Assembly: GCF_011759705.1 (NCBI RefSeq)
Contig: NZ_JAAOZF010000001.1
Coordinates: forward strand, 2,466,551 to 2,530,550
Origin: Microbacterium ulmi
GTDB taxonomy: Bacteria > Actinomycetota > Actinomycetes > Actinomycetales > Microbacteriaceae
DNA length: 64,000 bases
Direction: 5' to 3'
The notes below the pieces were generated by a model. That model was not told the origin of the DNA. It made no database searches and saw only the letters and a program-made list of their open reading frames with translations. A program made the position numbers and the translations under genes. Shown piece after piece: positions 33,844 through 46,394 of this stretch (positions are counted from its first letter, which is position 1; every line of letters starts with the position of its first letter).

Positions 33844-33852
33844 TGGTAGGGT
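33844..33852 (+). promoter_or_regulatory. extended -10 promoter TGG-TAGGGT of the atp operon
   Basis: TG-n-TAGGGT with no clear -35, pointing to a start near 33859. The leader to atpB is about 95 nt. This is the same promoter style as that of rho. Confidence 0.45.
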
Positions 33853-33955
33853 TTATCTCGCGCCCGCCCGCTCGCCCTTGTGAGCGCTTGCGGAGTGACG
33901 CACACCGACCATCGTCGCCTCGGCTCACGCCGGTGCCCCGAAGCTGGAGCCAGCG

Positions 33956-35051
<1,096 letters not shown>

Positions 35052-35078
35052 TCCCCTCTCACGACGTAAGGAGACAGG

Positions 35079-35636
35079 ATGCTCAGCACTCTTGTCACAC
35101 TCGCCGCCGAGACTGAGGCCGCGCCCAATCCGCTGCTGCCGCAGCCGTACGACATCCTGTGGTCTGCGGTCTGCTTCATCGTCATCCTCTTCGTGGTGTG
35201 GAAGGTCGCCCTTCCCCGGCTGAAGAAGCTGCTCGACGAGCGCAGCGCCGCCATCGAGGGCAACATCGCGAAGGCCGACGAGGCGCAGCGCCGTGCCGAG
35301 GCGGCTCTCGTGGAGTACACCGCTCAGCTCGCCGAGGCCCGCAAGGAAGCCGGAGAGATCCGCGACGCCGCCCGCGAGGACGGCAAGAAGATCGTCGCAG
35401 AGGCGAAGGATGCGGCATCCGCCGAGGCGTCCCGTCTCACGGCCGCCGCGCACACGCAGATCGAGGCCGAGCGCCAGTCGGCGCTCGTGTCGCTGCGCAG
35501 CGAGGTCGGCACGCTCGCGATCGACCTGGCAGGCGGAGTCATCGGCGAGACGCTCTCGGACGACAAGAAGGCTCAGGCCGTCGTCGACCGGTTCCTCGCC
35601 GAGCTCGAGGCATCCGAGACCGCAGGGAAGGCGTAA
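35079..35636 (+). CDS. atpF: ATP synthase F0 subunit b
   Basis: A 185-residue peripheral-stalk subunit. A single membrane helix at about 28-46 (WSAVCFIVILFVVWKVALP) is followed by a long charged helix rich in Ala, Glu, Lys and Arg that dimerises and reaches F1, ending in a delta-binding C-terminus. The ATG has AAGGAGA upstream. Its TAA shares one base with the ATG of atpH (TAATG). Confidence 0.95.
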   Translation: MLSTLVTLAAETEAAPNPLLPQPYDILWSAVCFIVILFVVWKVALPRLKKLLDERSAAIEGNIAKADEAQRRAEAALVEYTAQLAEARKEAGEIRDAAREDGKKIVAEAKDAASAEASRLTAAAHTQIEAERQSALVSLRSEVGTLAIDLAGGVIGETLSDDKKAQAVVDRFLAELEASETAGKA

Positions 35637-36424
35637 TGGGCAGCGCGACCACTCAGGCGCTCGAGGCGACCGAAGCGGCGCTGCGCGCCGCCAAGGGCGT
35701 CGACCTGAGCGTCGCCCGCGAGCTCTTCGCGGCGGCGCAGACCGTGGGCGACTCGTCGCAGCTGAGCGGCGCGCTCGCCGACTCGGCCGCGCCGCGGACC
35801 GCCCGCACGGCTGTCGTGGCCGCTGTCTTCGGATCCTTCCGGCCCGTGACGGTCGCGCTCCTCACGACCGTCGTCGAACAGCGCTGGTCGAACGCCGACG
35901 AGCTCGTCACCGGCATCGAGGAGCTGGCCGTGCGTGGGGCCAGCATCGCCGGGGGCGCAGCCGACGTCGAGGGCGAGCTGTTCCGCTTCTCGCGCACGAT
36001 CGCCGACAACCCCGAGCTCGAGCTGGCACTCGGCAGCCGGCTCGGCGACACCGCGGCCAAGGGCGCTCTCATCGAGACCCTCCTCAAGGGTCGCGCGAGC
36101 GATGCCACGACGCTCATCGTGGCATCCCTCGTGCAGCAGCCCCGCGAGCGGCGCGTCCGGCAGATCCTCGCCCGCGCGATGGGGATCGTCGCCGACCAGC
36201 GTGGCCGCACGGTCGCCTCGGTCGTGTCGGCGGCTCCGCTGAGCGCGGCGCAGCTCGACCGTCTCGCGACGGCGCTCTCGGCGCGCTACGGCGCCGCCGT
36301 GTCGCTGAACACGCAGGTCGATCCGACGGTCGTCGGCGGACTGCGCGTCCAGATCGGCGACGACGTCATCGACGCGAGCGTCGCGACCCGCCTGCACGAT
36401 CTCCGCCAGCGACTGGCGGGCTAG
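35636..36424 (+). CDS. atpH: ATP synthase F1 subunit delta
   Basis: A 262-residue delta subunit, longer than the roughly 178 residues of E. coli because of an extended N-terminal helical part, as usual in actinobacteria. The conserved C-terminal part reads ATALSARYGAAVSLNTQVDPTVVGGLRVQIGDDVIDASV. It links the b-subunit stalk to the top of alpha3beta3. It overlaps atpF by one base. The 123-bp gap to atpA holds two similar hairpin and ribosome-site units. Confidence 0.95.
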   Translation: MGSATTQALEATEAALRAAKGVDLSVARELFAAAQTVGDSSQLSGALADSAAPRTARTAVVAAVFGSFRPVTVALLTTVVEQRWSNADELVTGIEELAVRGASIAGGAADVEGELFRFSRTIADNPELELALGSRLGDTAAKGALIETLLKGRASDATTLIVASLVQQPRERRVRQILARAMGIVADQRGRTVASVVSAAPLSAAQLDRLATALSARYGAAVSLNTQVDPTVVGGLRVQIGDDVIDASVATRLHDLRQRLAG

Positions 36425-36437
36425 GACTTCCCGCCCC

Positions 36438-36544
36438 ACCGGCGGAGAGCCTCGGGGTCATCGCCCCACGAACGAAGGAAGACGGCTTACCCCGCTGGAA
36501 CCGGCGGCGGACTTCGGGGCCCATGGCCCCTCAACAAAGGAAAG
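36438..36544 (+). repeat. imperfect tandem duplication before atpA
   Basis: Two 45-bp segments (36438-36482 and 36500-36544), offset by 62 bp, match at roughly 30 of 44 positions. Each starts ACCGGCGG, contains a GGGG...CCCC hairpin and ends in AAGGAAG or AAAGGAAAG. Only the second is followed by a start codon, that of atpA. Confidence 0.6.
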
Positions 36545-36547
36545 CAA

Positions 36548-38185
<1,638 letters not shown>

Positions 38186-38209
38186 GGGCGGCGACGCGAG
38201 ACAGGGACC

Positions 38210-40587
<2,378 letters not shown>

Positions 40588-40588
40588 C

Positions 40589-40849
40589 ATGGCGCTCTCT
40601 GTCCACCTCGTCTCCGCGGATGCGGAGGTCTGGTCGGGGGAGGCGTCGCTCGTCGTCGCCAAGACCGTCATGGGCGAGATCGGGTTCATGCCCGGGCACG
40701 AGCCGGTGCTCGCGATCCTCGCCGAGGGCCAGGTGCGCATCACCCAGCTCGACGGCGAGAAGATCGTCGCCAACGCGCAGGACGGGTTCCTCTCGCTCGA
40801 GGCGGACGAGCTGACGATCGTCGCGGGCAACGCGGCGCTCATCGCCTGA
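40589..40849 (+). CDS. atpC: ATP synthase F1 subunit epsilon, short form
   Basis: An 86-residue subunit with only the N-terminal beta-sandwich: LSVHLVSADAEVWSGEA, GEIGFMPGHEPVLAILAEGQVRI, and the last strands FLSLEADELTIVAGNAALIA. The C-terminal helical hairpin (about 45 residues) of typical epsilon, which can inhibit ATP hydrolysis, is missing. The stop is followed at once by the operon terminator, so this is not a frameshifted end as far as I can see. It starts one base after the atpD stop. Confidence 0.93.
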   Translation: MALSVHLVSADAEVWSGEASLVVAKTVMGEIGFMPGHEPVLAILAEGQVRITQLDGEKIVANAQDGFLSLEADELTIVAGNAALIA

Positions 40850-40868
40850 CGCGACACACATTCACGCG

Positions 40869-40897
40869 CGCGCCGCTCGGGTCTCCCGGGCGGCGCG
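40869..40897 (+). terminator. terminator of the atp operon
   Basis: A 13-bp GC stem (40869-40881 with 40885-40897, one G-T pair) with loop TCT, followed by GCGTCTTT. It begins 20 nt after atpC. It lies only 13 nt before the yaaA start, so that gene must rely on read-through or a promoter inside this region. Confidence 0.75.
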
Positions 40898-40910
40898 GCG
40901 TCTTTCCGGG

Positions 40911-41666
40911 ATGTCCATGCTGATCCTTCTGCCTCCGTCGGAGACCAAGCGCGCGGGCGGCGCGGGCGCGCCGTGGGATGCGGCGGCCCTCTCGTTCGCG
41001 GCGCTGAGCCCCGTGCGCGAGTCGGTCGTCGACGCGCTGGTCGCGCTGTCCGCCGACGAGGACACGGCCGTGCGCATCCTCAGGCTCGGCGCGCGTCAGC
41101 GCGGCGAGGTCGCCGTGAACGCCGCTCTGCGCATGTCGCCGACGATGCCCGCCGTGGACCGGTACACGGGCGTCCTCTACGACGCGCTGGCGGCGGCATC
41201 CCTCGACGCCGTGTCACGTCGGTGGCTCGGCCGGCACGTCGTCGTGCACTCCGCGCCCTTCGGCCCAGTGCGCGCGCTCGACCCGATCCCGTCGTATCGA
41301 CTCGGCGCGACGGCATCGCTGCCGGGGCTCGCGCCGCTGCCCCGCGTCTGGGCGGATGCCGTCACCGCCGCCATCGAGGAGGCCGCACCCGCGTTCGTGC
41401 TCGATCTGCGCTCGGAGGCGTACGTCGCGCTCGGGCCGCTCCCGGCATCCGTCCGCTCCGTCTACGTGCGGGTCGTGAGCGAAGGCGCCGACGGCGTCGC
41501 GCGTGCCCTCAACCACTTCAACAAGCACGCGAAGGGCGCGCTCGTTCGCAGGCTCGCGCAGGAGCGCCCGCGGATCGCATCGGCGCGCGGCCTCGTCTCC
41601 TGGGCGGATGCCGCCGGCCTGCGCGTCCGCGCGCGAGCGCAGGGAGAGCTCGAGCTGTTCGCCTAG
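40911..41666 (+). CDS. yaaA: YaaA/DUF328 peroxide-stress protein
   Basis: A 251-residue protein of the YaaA family. It starts MSMLILLPPSETKRAGG, the signature N-terminus, and has conserved RYTGVLYDAL, FGPVRALDPIPSYRL and LNHFNKHAKGALVRRL. In E. coli YaaA lowers free iron during hydrogen-peroxide stress and binds DNA. The ATG at the start of the signature is chosen. Its TAG overlaps the stop of the DUF4282 gene on the other strand through the shared bases CTAG. Confidence 0.93.
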   Translation: MSMLILLPPSETKRAGGAGAPWDAAALSFAALSPVRESVVDALVALSADEDTAVRILRLGARQRGEVAVNAALRMSPTMPAVDRYTGVLYDALAAASLDAVSRRWLGRHVVVHSAPFGPVRALDPIPSYRLGATASLPGLAPLPRVWADAVTAAIEEAAPAFVLDLRSEAYVALGPLPASVRSVYVRVVSEGADGVARALNHFNKHAKGALVRRLAQERPRIASARGLVSWADAAGLRVRARAQGELELFA

Positions 41667-42154
41667 GACTTCTCGGTGTTGTCCGCCGTCTGCTGCGTGT
41701 TCTCCGCGATCGCGATGAGAGCCACGACGCTCTCGATGACGAACCGGAGGACCACGACGGCGAGGAACGCGAACAGGGGCACGAGGATGACCGTGGCGAC
41801 GATGAGCGAGATCCCCGCGCCGACGTTGCCGGGGAAGAACCGCACGCCGCCGGTGATCCCGCTGACGAGGTAGACGACGAAGCCGATCGCGATGACGACG
41901 AGCCCTGCGAGGTAGAAGACGCTCGCGAGCCTGCGCGTGATGAAGGTCTTGAACGACAGGTCGAACAGGGCGCGGAAGAAGCCGCGGCCGATGTCGTCGA
42001 CATCCCCGGCGAGAGTCGGCACGCCCGTGTCGTCGGGGTCGGTCGCGGGGTCGTACGCGGGAGCGGCTGCCGGTGCCGGCACGGCTGCACGCGCCGCCTC
42101 CTCGGCCGGCGTGCGGGGGAGGGGCGGAGGAGGCGGGGGCGTCTGATCGCTCAT
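41663..42154 (-). CDS. DUF4282 two-helix membrane protein
   Basis: A 163-residue protein with a Pro/Ala-rich cytosolic N-terminus of about 55 residues, then LFDLSFKTFITRRLASVFY, the start of the DUF4282 domain. Two long hydrophobic helices follow (about 78-100 and 110-145), and the end is polar. Function unknown. Proteins of this kind are common in Microbacteriaceae. The upstream SD is GAAGGGATC. A TAGCCT-like -10 lies about 25 nt before the ATG on this strand. Confidence 0.85.
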   Translation of the reverse strand: MSDQTPPPPPPLPRTPAEEAARAAVPAPAAAPAYDPATDPDDTGVPTLAGDVDDIGRGFFRALFDLSFKTFITRRLASVFYLAGLVVIAIGFVVYLVSGITGGVRFFPGNVGAGISLIVATVILVPLFAFLAVVVLRFVIESVVALIAIAENTQQTADNTEKS

Positions 42155-42271
42155 GGGTGCGGATCCCTTCGTTTCCGCCAGGCTAGCGAGAGGGGCCGCG
42201 CCCGGTCGAGGAGCGACGCGCCATCTGCCCCTGACGGCGTCGCGTGGCTAGCATGTGAACAAGGGGCGGTC

Positions 42272-42287
42272 GCCCCGTCGGCGGGGC
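42272..42287 (+). promoter_or_regulatory. small hairpin in the 42.3-kb leader
   Basis: GCCCCG and CGGGGC pair around the tetraloop TCGG, about 33 nt before the start codon of the next gene. A TAGCAT hexamer at 42249-42254 may be its -10. The role of the hairpin is unknown. Confidence 0.3.
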
Positions 42288-42320
42288 ACTCTCCGTCTTC
42301 CGGCTCGGGAAAGGATTCCC

Positions 42321-43433
42321 ATGTTGCCCAGCTATCCGGACGGCGTCCCGGTGTGGTTCTTCGTCGGCTTCGGCTTCTTCTGGTTCGTCGTCGTCGTCGG
42401 CTTCTACGTTCTCAGCGCGATCTTCCTCATGAAGATCTTCGACAAGGCGGGCGTGCAGGGACGGTGGCGCGCGTGGGTGCCGGTCTACAACTTCATGGTG
42501 TTCTCGAAGCTCGGTGACCTGAGCCCGTGGCTCATCCTCTATGCGGTCGGGGCGACGATCCTGCTCAGCTGGGTTCCGCTCGTCGGATGGATCATCGCTC
42601 TCACTCCGCTCATCGTGACGCTGCTCGCTGCGTGGCGGGTCGGGCTCAAGCTCCAGAAGGAGGCCGTCTGGGTCATCCTGTACTTCTTCCTCTCGATCGT
42701 GTGGCTCGGCATCAACGCCTTCGACGGGTCGCGCTGGAACACCGTCATCCCTGCGGCTCCGTGGGCGGCCAACGCCTTCCTCGCCGACCGCACGGTGTGG
42801 CAGGGCATCCCCGTGCAGGCGCCCGTCGGCGGCTACCCCGTCAACCCCGTGACCCAGCCCGGCTATCCGTCGGCGCCCGGTGCATACCCGCCTGCGGGAT
42901 ACCAGGCGCCCCCTCCCGGCTACCAGGCGCCTCCTCCGGGGTACCAGGCTCCGCCCGCGGGATATCAGGCACCCGGCTACCAGGCTCCGCCCCCGGGATA
43001 TCAGCCGCCGCCCGCGGGTCAGCAGCCGCCTGCAGGACCGTCGCAGAGCTATGTCCCGCCTGGGGCACCCGTCGTGCCGCCCGCCGGTCCGCCGGCTCCG
43101 CCCGCGCCGTCGGCCGACTACCAGGCGCCGCCGACCTTCTCCGCGCCCGCTGCGTCGACGCCCGTTCCGCCCTCCGCCCCTGAGCCTCCTGCCGCGCCTC
43201 CCGCTGCTCCTGAGCCGCCTGCCGCCCCCGAGCCGCCTGCTGCTCCCGAGCCTCCTGCCGCTCCCGAGCCGCCCACGTTCGAGACGGCTGCCGACGCCGC
43301 AGAGGATGCCGCGACCGCGGCCGTGGGTCGGGCGGACGCCGTCGACGACGCCTCCGCCGAGACGACGGCCGACCATGCGGCAGACGGACCCGTCATCGAC
43401 TTCGGCGACGGGCCGAAGGACGACAAGGCCTGA
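42321..43433 (+). CDS. membrane protein with proline-rich C-terminal repeats (DUF5684-like)
   Basis: A 370-residue protein. Residues 1-130 hold three to four membrane helices and the motif GVQGRWRAWVPVYNFMVFSKLGDLSPW, resembling the DUF5684 family (no known function). The rest is low complexity: about eight GYQAPPP/GYQAP repeats at about 190-240, then EPPAAP repeats and an acidic end. The ATG has GGAAAGG at good spacing; a start 22 codons earlier would lack one. The extended tail could reach the cell wall or bind partners. A long GC-rich leader with a hairpin precedes it. Confidence 0.82.
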   Translation: MLPSYPDGVPVWFFVGFGFFWFVVVVGFYVLSAIFLMKIFDKAGVQGRWRAWVPVYNFMVFSKLGDLSPWLILYAVGATILLSWVPLVGWIIALTPLIVTLLAAWRVGLKLQKEAVWVILYFFLSIVWLGINAFDGSRWNTVIPAAPWAANAFLADRTVWQGIPVQAPVGGYPVNPVTQPGYPSAPGAYPPAGYQAPPPGYQAPPPGYQAPPAGYQAPGYQAPPPGYQPPPAGQQPPAGPSQSYVPPGAPVVPPAGPPAPPAPSADYQAPPTFSAPAASTPVPPSAPEPPAAPPAAPEPPAAPEPPAAPEPPAAPEPPTFETAADAAEDAATAAVGRADAVDDASAETTADHAADGPVIDFGDGPKDDKA

Positions 43434-43482
43434 GCCGACAGGAGCGCCCTCGCCGCCCGGCGAGGGCGCTCCTGCGTGCCGC

Positions 43483-43488
43483 TAACGT
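43483..43488 (+). promoter_or_regulatory. -10 element TAACGT, leaderless promoter
   Basis: TAACGT ends 6 nt before the ATG of the aldo/keto reductase gene. GCGCCCTCGCC and GGCGAGGGCGC (43443-43470) pair across a short loop just before it, a likely terminator of the previous gene. Confidence 0.45.
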
Positions 43489-43494
43489 GGAGCG

Positions 43495-44478
43495 ATGACG
43501 TCCTCCCCTCCCCAGCGCCGCGTCGGCGCATCCGGTCTGCTCGTCTCCGCGGTCGGTCTCGGCTGCAACAACCTCGGACGCGCGGGCACGCGCACCGAGA
43601 CGCTCGAGGGAACACGGGATGTGCTCGACGCGGCGATCGACGCCGGCGTCACGTTCCTGGACACGGCCGACATCTACGGCAGGGAGCCCGGGCTGTCGGA
43701 GACCCTCATGGGCGAGGCGCTCAAGGGGCGTCGCGACAGCGTCGTGCTCGCCACGAAGTTCGGGCACGGCACCTTCCCCGCCGGCATCGAAGGCGGGTCG
43801 AGGGGGTCGCGCAGCTACATCCGGCGGGCGGTCGAGGCATCCCTCACGCGTCTTCAGACCGACTGGATCGACCTGTACCAGCTGCACACGCCCGATCCGG
43901 GCACGCCGATCGAGGAGACCCTGGACGCTCTCGGCGACCTCGTGCGCGAGGGCAAGGTCCGCTATATCGGCCACTCGAACCTCGCGGGCTGGCAGATCGC
44001 CGAGGCCGACGTCACGGCCCGACAGCGCAGCGGAATCCCGTTCGTCTCGTCGCAGAACCACTACAGCCTGCTCGCGCGCGGCGCCGAGCGCGAGGTGCTG
44101 CCCGCCGTCGAGCGGTTCGGGCTCGGATTCCTCCCGTTCTTCCCTCTGCACAACGGCCTTCTGACGGGCAAGTTCACGCGCGAGCACGCGCCCGCCGACT
44201 CGCGGATCATGCGCCAGCGTCGCCACCTGTACGAGACAGCCCCGTGGGACGCGCTCGAGGCGTACCAGCGTTTCTGCGACGAGCGCGGCATCACGATGCT
44301 CGAGGCGACGTTCGGCTGGCTGCTCGCCCGCCCCGCGCTGTCGAGCGTCATCGCCGGCGCGACGAGCCCAGAGCAGGTGCGTGCGAACGCGGCCGCCGCC
44401 GATGCGTGGACGCCGGCACCCGACGATCTCGCCGCGATCGACGCCCTCTTCCCGCTCCCCGTCGACCCCGCGGCGTAG
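43495..44478 (+). CDS. aldo/keto reductase
   Basis: A 327-residue TIM-barrel oxidoreductase using NADPH. The catalytic tetrad is readable as Asp and Tyr in FLDTADIYG, Lys in VLATKFGHG and His in YQLHTPD. The C-terminal cofactor segment VIAGATSPEQVRANAAAAD is typical of the AKR subfamily resembling YajO/YghZ. It starts at the ATG 6 nt after TAACGT. No neighbour hints at a substrate; the natural aldehyde or ketone is unknown. Confidence 0.92.
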   Translation: MTSSPPQRRVGASGLLVSAVGLGCNNLGRAGTRTETLEGTRDVLDAAIDAGVTFLDTADIYGREPGLSETLMGEALKGRRDSVVLATKFGHGTFPAGIEGGSRGSRSYIRRAVEASLTRLQTDWIDLYQLHTPDPGTPIEETLDALGDLVREGKVRYIGHSNLAGWQIAEADVTARQRSGIPFVSSQNHYSLLARGAEREVLPAVERFGLGFLPFFPLHNGLLTGKFTREHAPADSRIMRQRRHLYETAPWDALEAYQRFCDERGITMLEATFGWLLARPALSSVIAGATSPEQVRANAAAADAWTPAPDDLAAIDALFPLPVDPAA

Positions 44479-44570
44479 CCTCGGGACCGAGCGCGGGCTC
44501 GGCATCCCGCGCCGCTGAACGGGCTTCGCGGACGGTGTCGTCCGGTTCGCTGAGAGCGCACGGATCCGAC

Positions 44571-44633
44571 TTGGAGCCGCGTGGCGCGCAGGCGTAGCGT
44601 CATTCGACGTGCGCGGTCCGCCCGGAGGGCGGA
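44571..44633 (+). promoter_or_regulatory. promoter and hairpin leader of the ABC exporter operon
   Basis: TTGGAG (44571-44576), an 18-bp spacer and TAGCGT (44595-44600) form a plausible promoter. In the leader, TCCGCCC (44617-44623) pairs with GGGCGGA (44627-44633) around GGA. The start codon, with its own SD, is 28 nt further on. Confidence 0.35.
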
Positions 44634-44660
44634 GACAGCCCGCGCGTCGGAAGGATCTCC

Positions 44661-46394
44661 GTGCTCGGCAAGCTTCTCGTCCGGTATCTCAGCCCCGCCT
44701 GGCCGCTCATCGTCGCCGTCGTCGTCTTCCAGCTCGCTCAGTCGATCGCGTCCCTGTGGCTGCCGACGCTCAACGCCGACATCATCGACCAGGGCGTCGT
44801 GACGGGAGACATCGGCTTCATCTGGCGCACGGGCGCGATCATGCTCGGGGTGAGTCTCGCCCAGATCGCCTGCGCGATCGTCGCGGTGTACTTCGGCTCG
44901 CGTCTGGCGATGGGCATGGGCCGGAGCCTGCGCGGAGACCTCTTCCACCGCGTCGTCGCGTTTTCCCAGCGCGAGGTCGGGCAGTTCGGGGCGCCGTCGC
45001 TCATCACGCGCAACACGAACGACGTGCAGCAGGTGCAGATGCTCGTGCAGGTGTCGGCGACCCTCATGGTCTCGGCCCCGATCCTCGCGATCGGCGGCGT
45101 GATCTTCGCCGTGCAGCAGGATGCCGGCCTCTCCTGGCTCATGGCGGTGTCGGTGCCGGCGCTGCTCATCATCGTGTCGCTCATCGTCGTGCGGATGGTC
45201 CCCGCGTTCACGCAGATGCAGGCGCGCATCGACCGCGTCAACCAGATCATGCGCGAGCAGCTGAGCGGCATCCGCGTCGTCCGCGCGTTCGTGCGCGAGC
45301 GCGAAGAGCGCGCGCGGTTCCAGGGTGCGAGCGAAGGCGTCATGGAGACGGCCCTGCGCGCGGGCAACCTGATGGCGCTCATGTTCCCCGCCGTCATGCT
45401 CGTCATGAACCTGTCGAGCGTCGCCGTCATCTGGTTCGGCGCATCGCAGGTGCAGGACAACGGCGTCCAGATCGGCACCCTGTTCGCGTTCCTCAACTAC
45501 CTCATGCAGATCCTCATGGGCGTCATGATGGCCACGTTCATGTTCGTCATGATCCCGCGCGCCGCCGTGTGCGCGGACCGCATCGGCGACGTGCTCGAGA
45601 CGGCGCCCTCCGTCTCGGCGCCCGAGGCCCCTGTCGCGGTCGCAGCGACGGCCGGCCGCATCGACTTCGACCACGTGAGCTTCGCCTACCCCGGGGCCGA
45701 GGACGCGGTGCTGCACGACCTGACGTTCACGGTGCGGCCGGGCACGACGACGGCCATCATCGGATCGACCGGCGCGGGCAAGACGACGCTCGTGGGCCTG
45801 GTGCCCCGTCTGTTCGACGCGACGGAGGGGAGCGTCCGCGTCGACGGCACAGACGTGCGCGACTACGACCCGGACGCGCTCTGGCATCGCATCGGCCTCG
45901 TCCCTCAACGCGCATTCCTCTTCTCGGGAACGATCGCCTCCAATCTGCGGTACGGCGATCCCGAGGCGACGGACGACGACCTGTGGCGGGCGCTCGAGCT
46001 GGCGCAGGCCAGGGACTTCGTCGAGGAGCTGCCCGAAGGACTCGACGCCCCGATCGCTCAGGGCGGCACCAATCTGTCTGGTGGTCAGCGGCAGCGCGTC
46101 GCGATCGCGCGCGCCCTCGTGAAGCGGCCCGAGATCTACATCTTCGACGACTCGTTCTCGGCCCTCGATCTGCGCACGGATGCCGCGCTGCGCCACGCCC
46201 TCGACAGTCAGCTGCCGGACGCGACCCGCCTCGTCGTCGCGCAGCGGGTGTCGACGATCCGGTACGCCGACCAGATCGTCGTGCTCGACCACGGCCGCAT
46301 CGTCGGCATCGGCACGCACGACGAGCTCGTCGAGACGAGCGGGACGTATCGCGAGATCGTCGACTCGCAGCTCGCGGTGGAGGCGGCGGCATGA
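44661..46394 (+). CDS. ABC exporter half-transporter, degenerate nucleotide site
   Basis: A 577-residue type IV (ABCB-like) half-transporter: six membrane helices (about 15-315) and an ATPase domain from about 330. Walker A is STGAGKTT and the signature is LSGGQ. Walker B is followed by Asp497 in place of the catalytic Glu (IFDDSFS), and the H-loop His is Gln528. Such substitutions mark the degenerate member of heterodimeric exporters such as TM287/288. The GTG start has GGAAGGAT upstream. The next gene overlaps it by 4 nt. Substrate unknown; multidrug or lipid export is usual. Confidence 0.94.
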   Translation: MLGKLLVRYLSPAWPLIVAVVVFQLAQSIASLWLPTLNADIIDQGVVTGDIGFIWRTGAIMLGVSLAQIACAIVAVYFGSRLAMGMGRSLRGDLFHRVVAFSQREVGQFGAPSLITRNTNDVQQVQMLVQVSATLMVSAPILAIGGVIFAVQQDAGLSWLMAVSVPALLIIVSLIVVRMVPAFTQMQARIDRVNQIMREQLSGIRVVRAFVREREERARFQGASEGVMETALRAGNLMALMFPAVMLVMNLSSVAVIWFGASQVQDNGVQIGTLFAFLNYLMQILMGVMMATFMFVMIPRAAVCADRIGDVLETAPSVSAPEAPVAVAATAGRIDFDHVSFAYPGAEDAVLHDLTFTVRPGTTTAIIGSTGAGKTTLVGLVPRLFDATEGSVRVDGTDVRDYDPDALWHRIGLVPQRAFLFSGTIASNLRYGDPEATDDDLWRALELAQARDFVEELPEGLDAPIAQGGTNLSGGQRQRVAIARALVKRPEIYIFDDSFSALDLRTDAALRHALDSQLPDATRLVVAQRVSTIRYADQIVVLDHGRIVGIGTHDELVETSGTYREIVDSQLAVEAAA

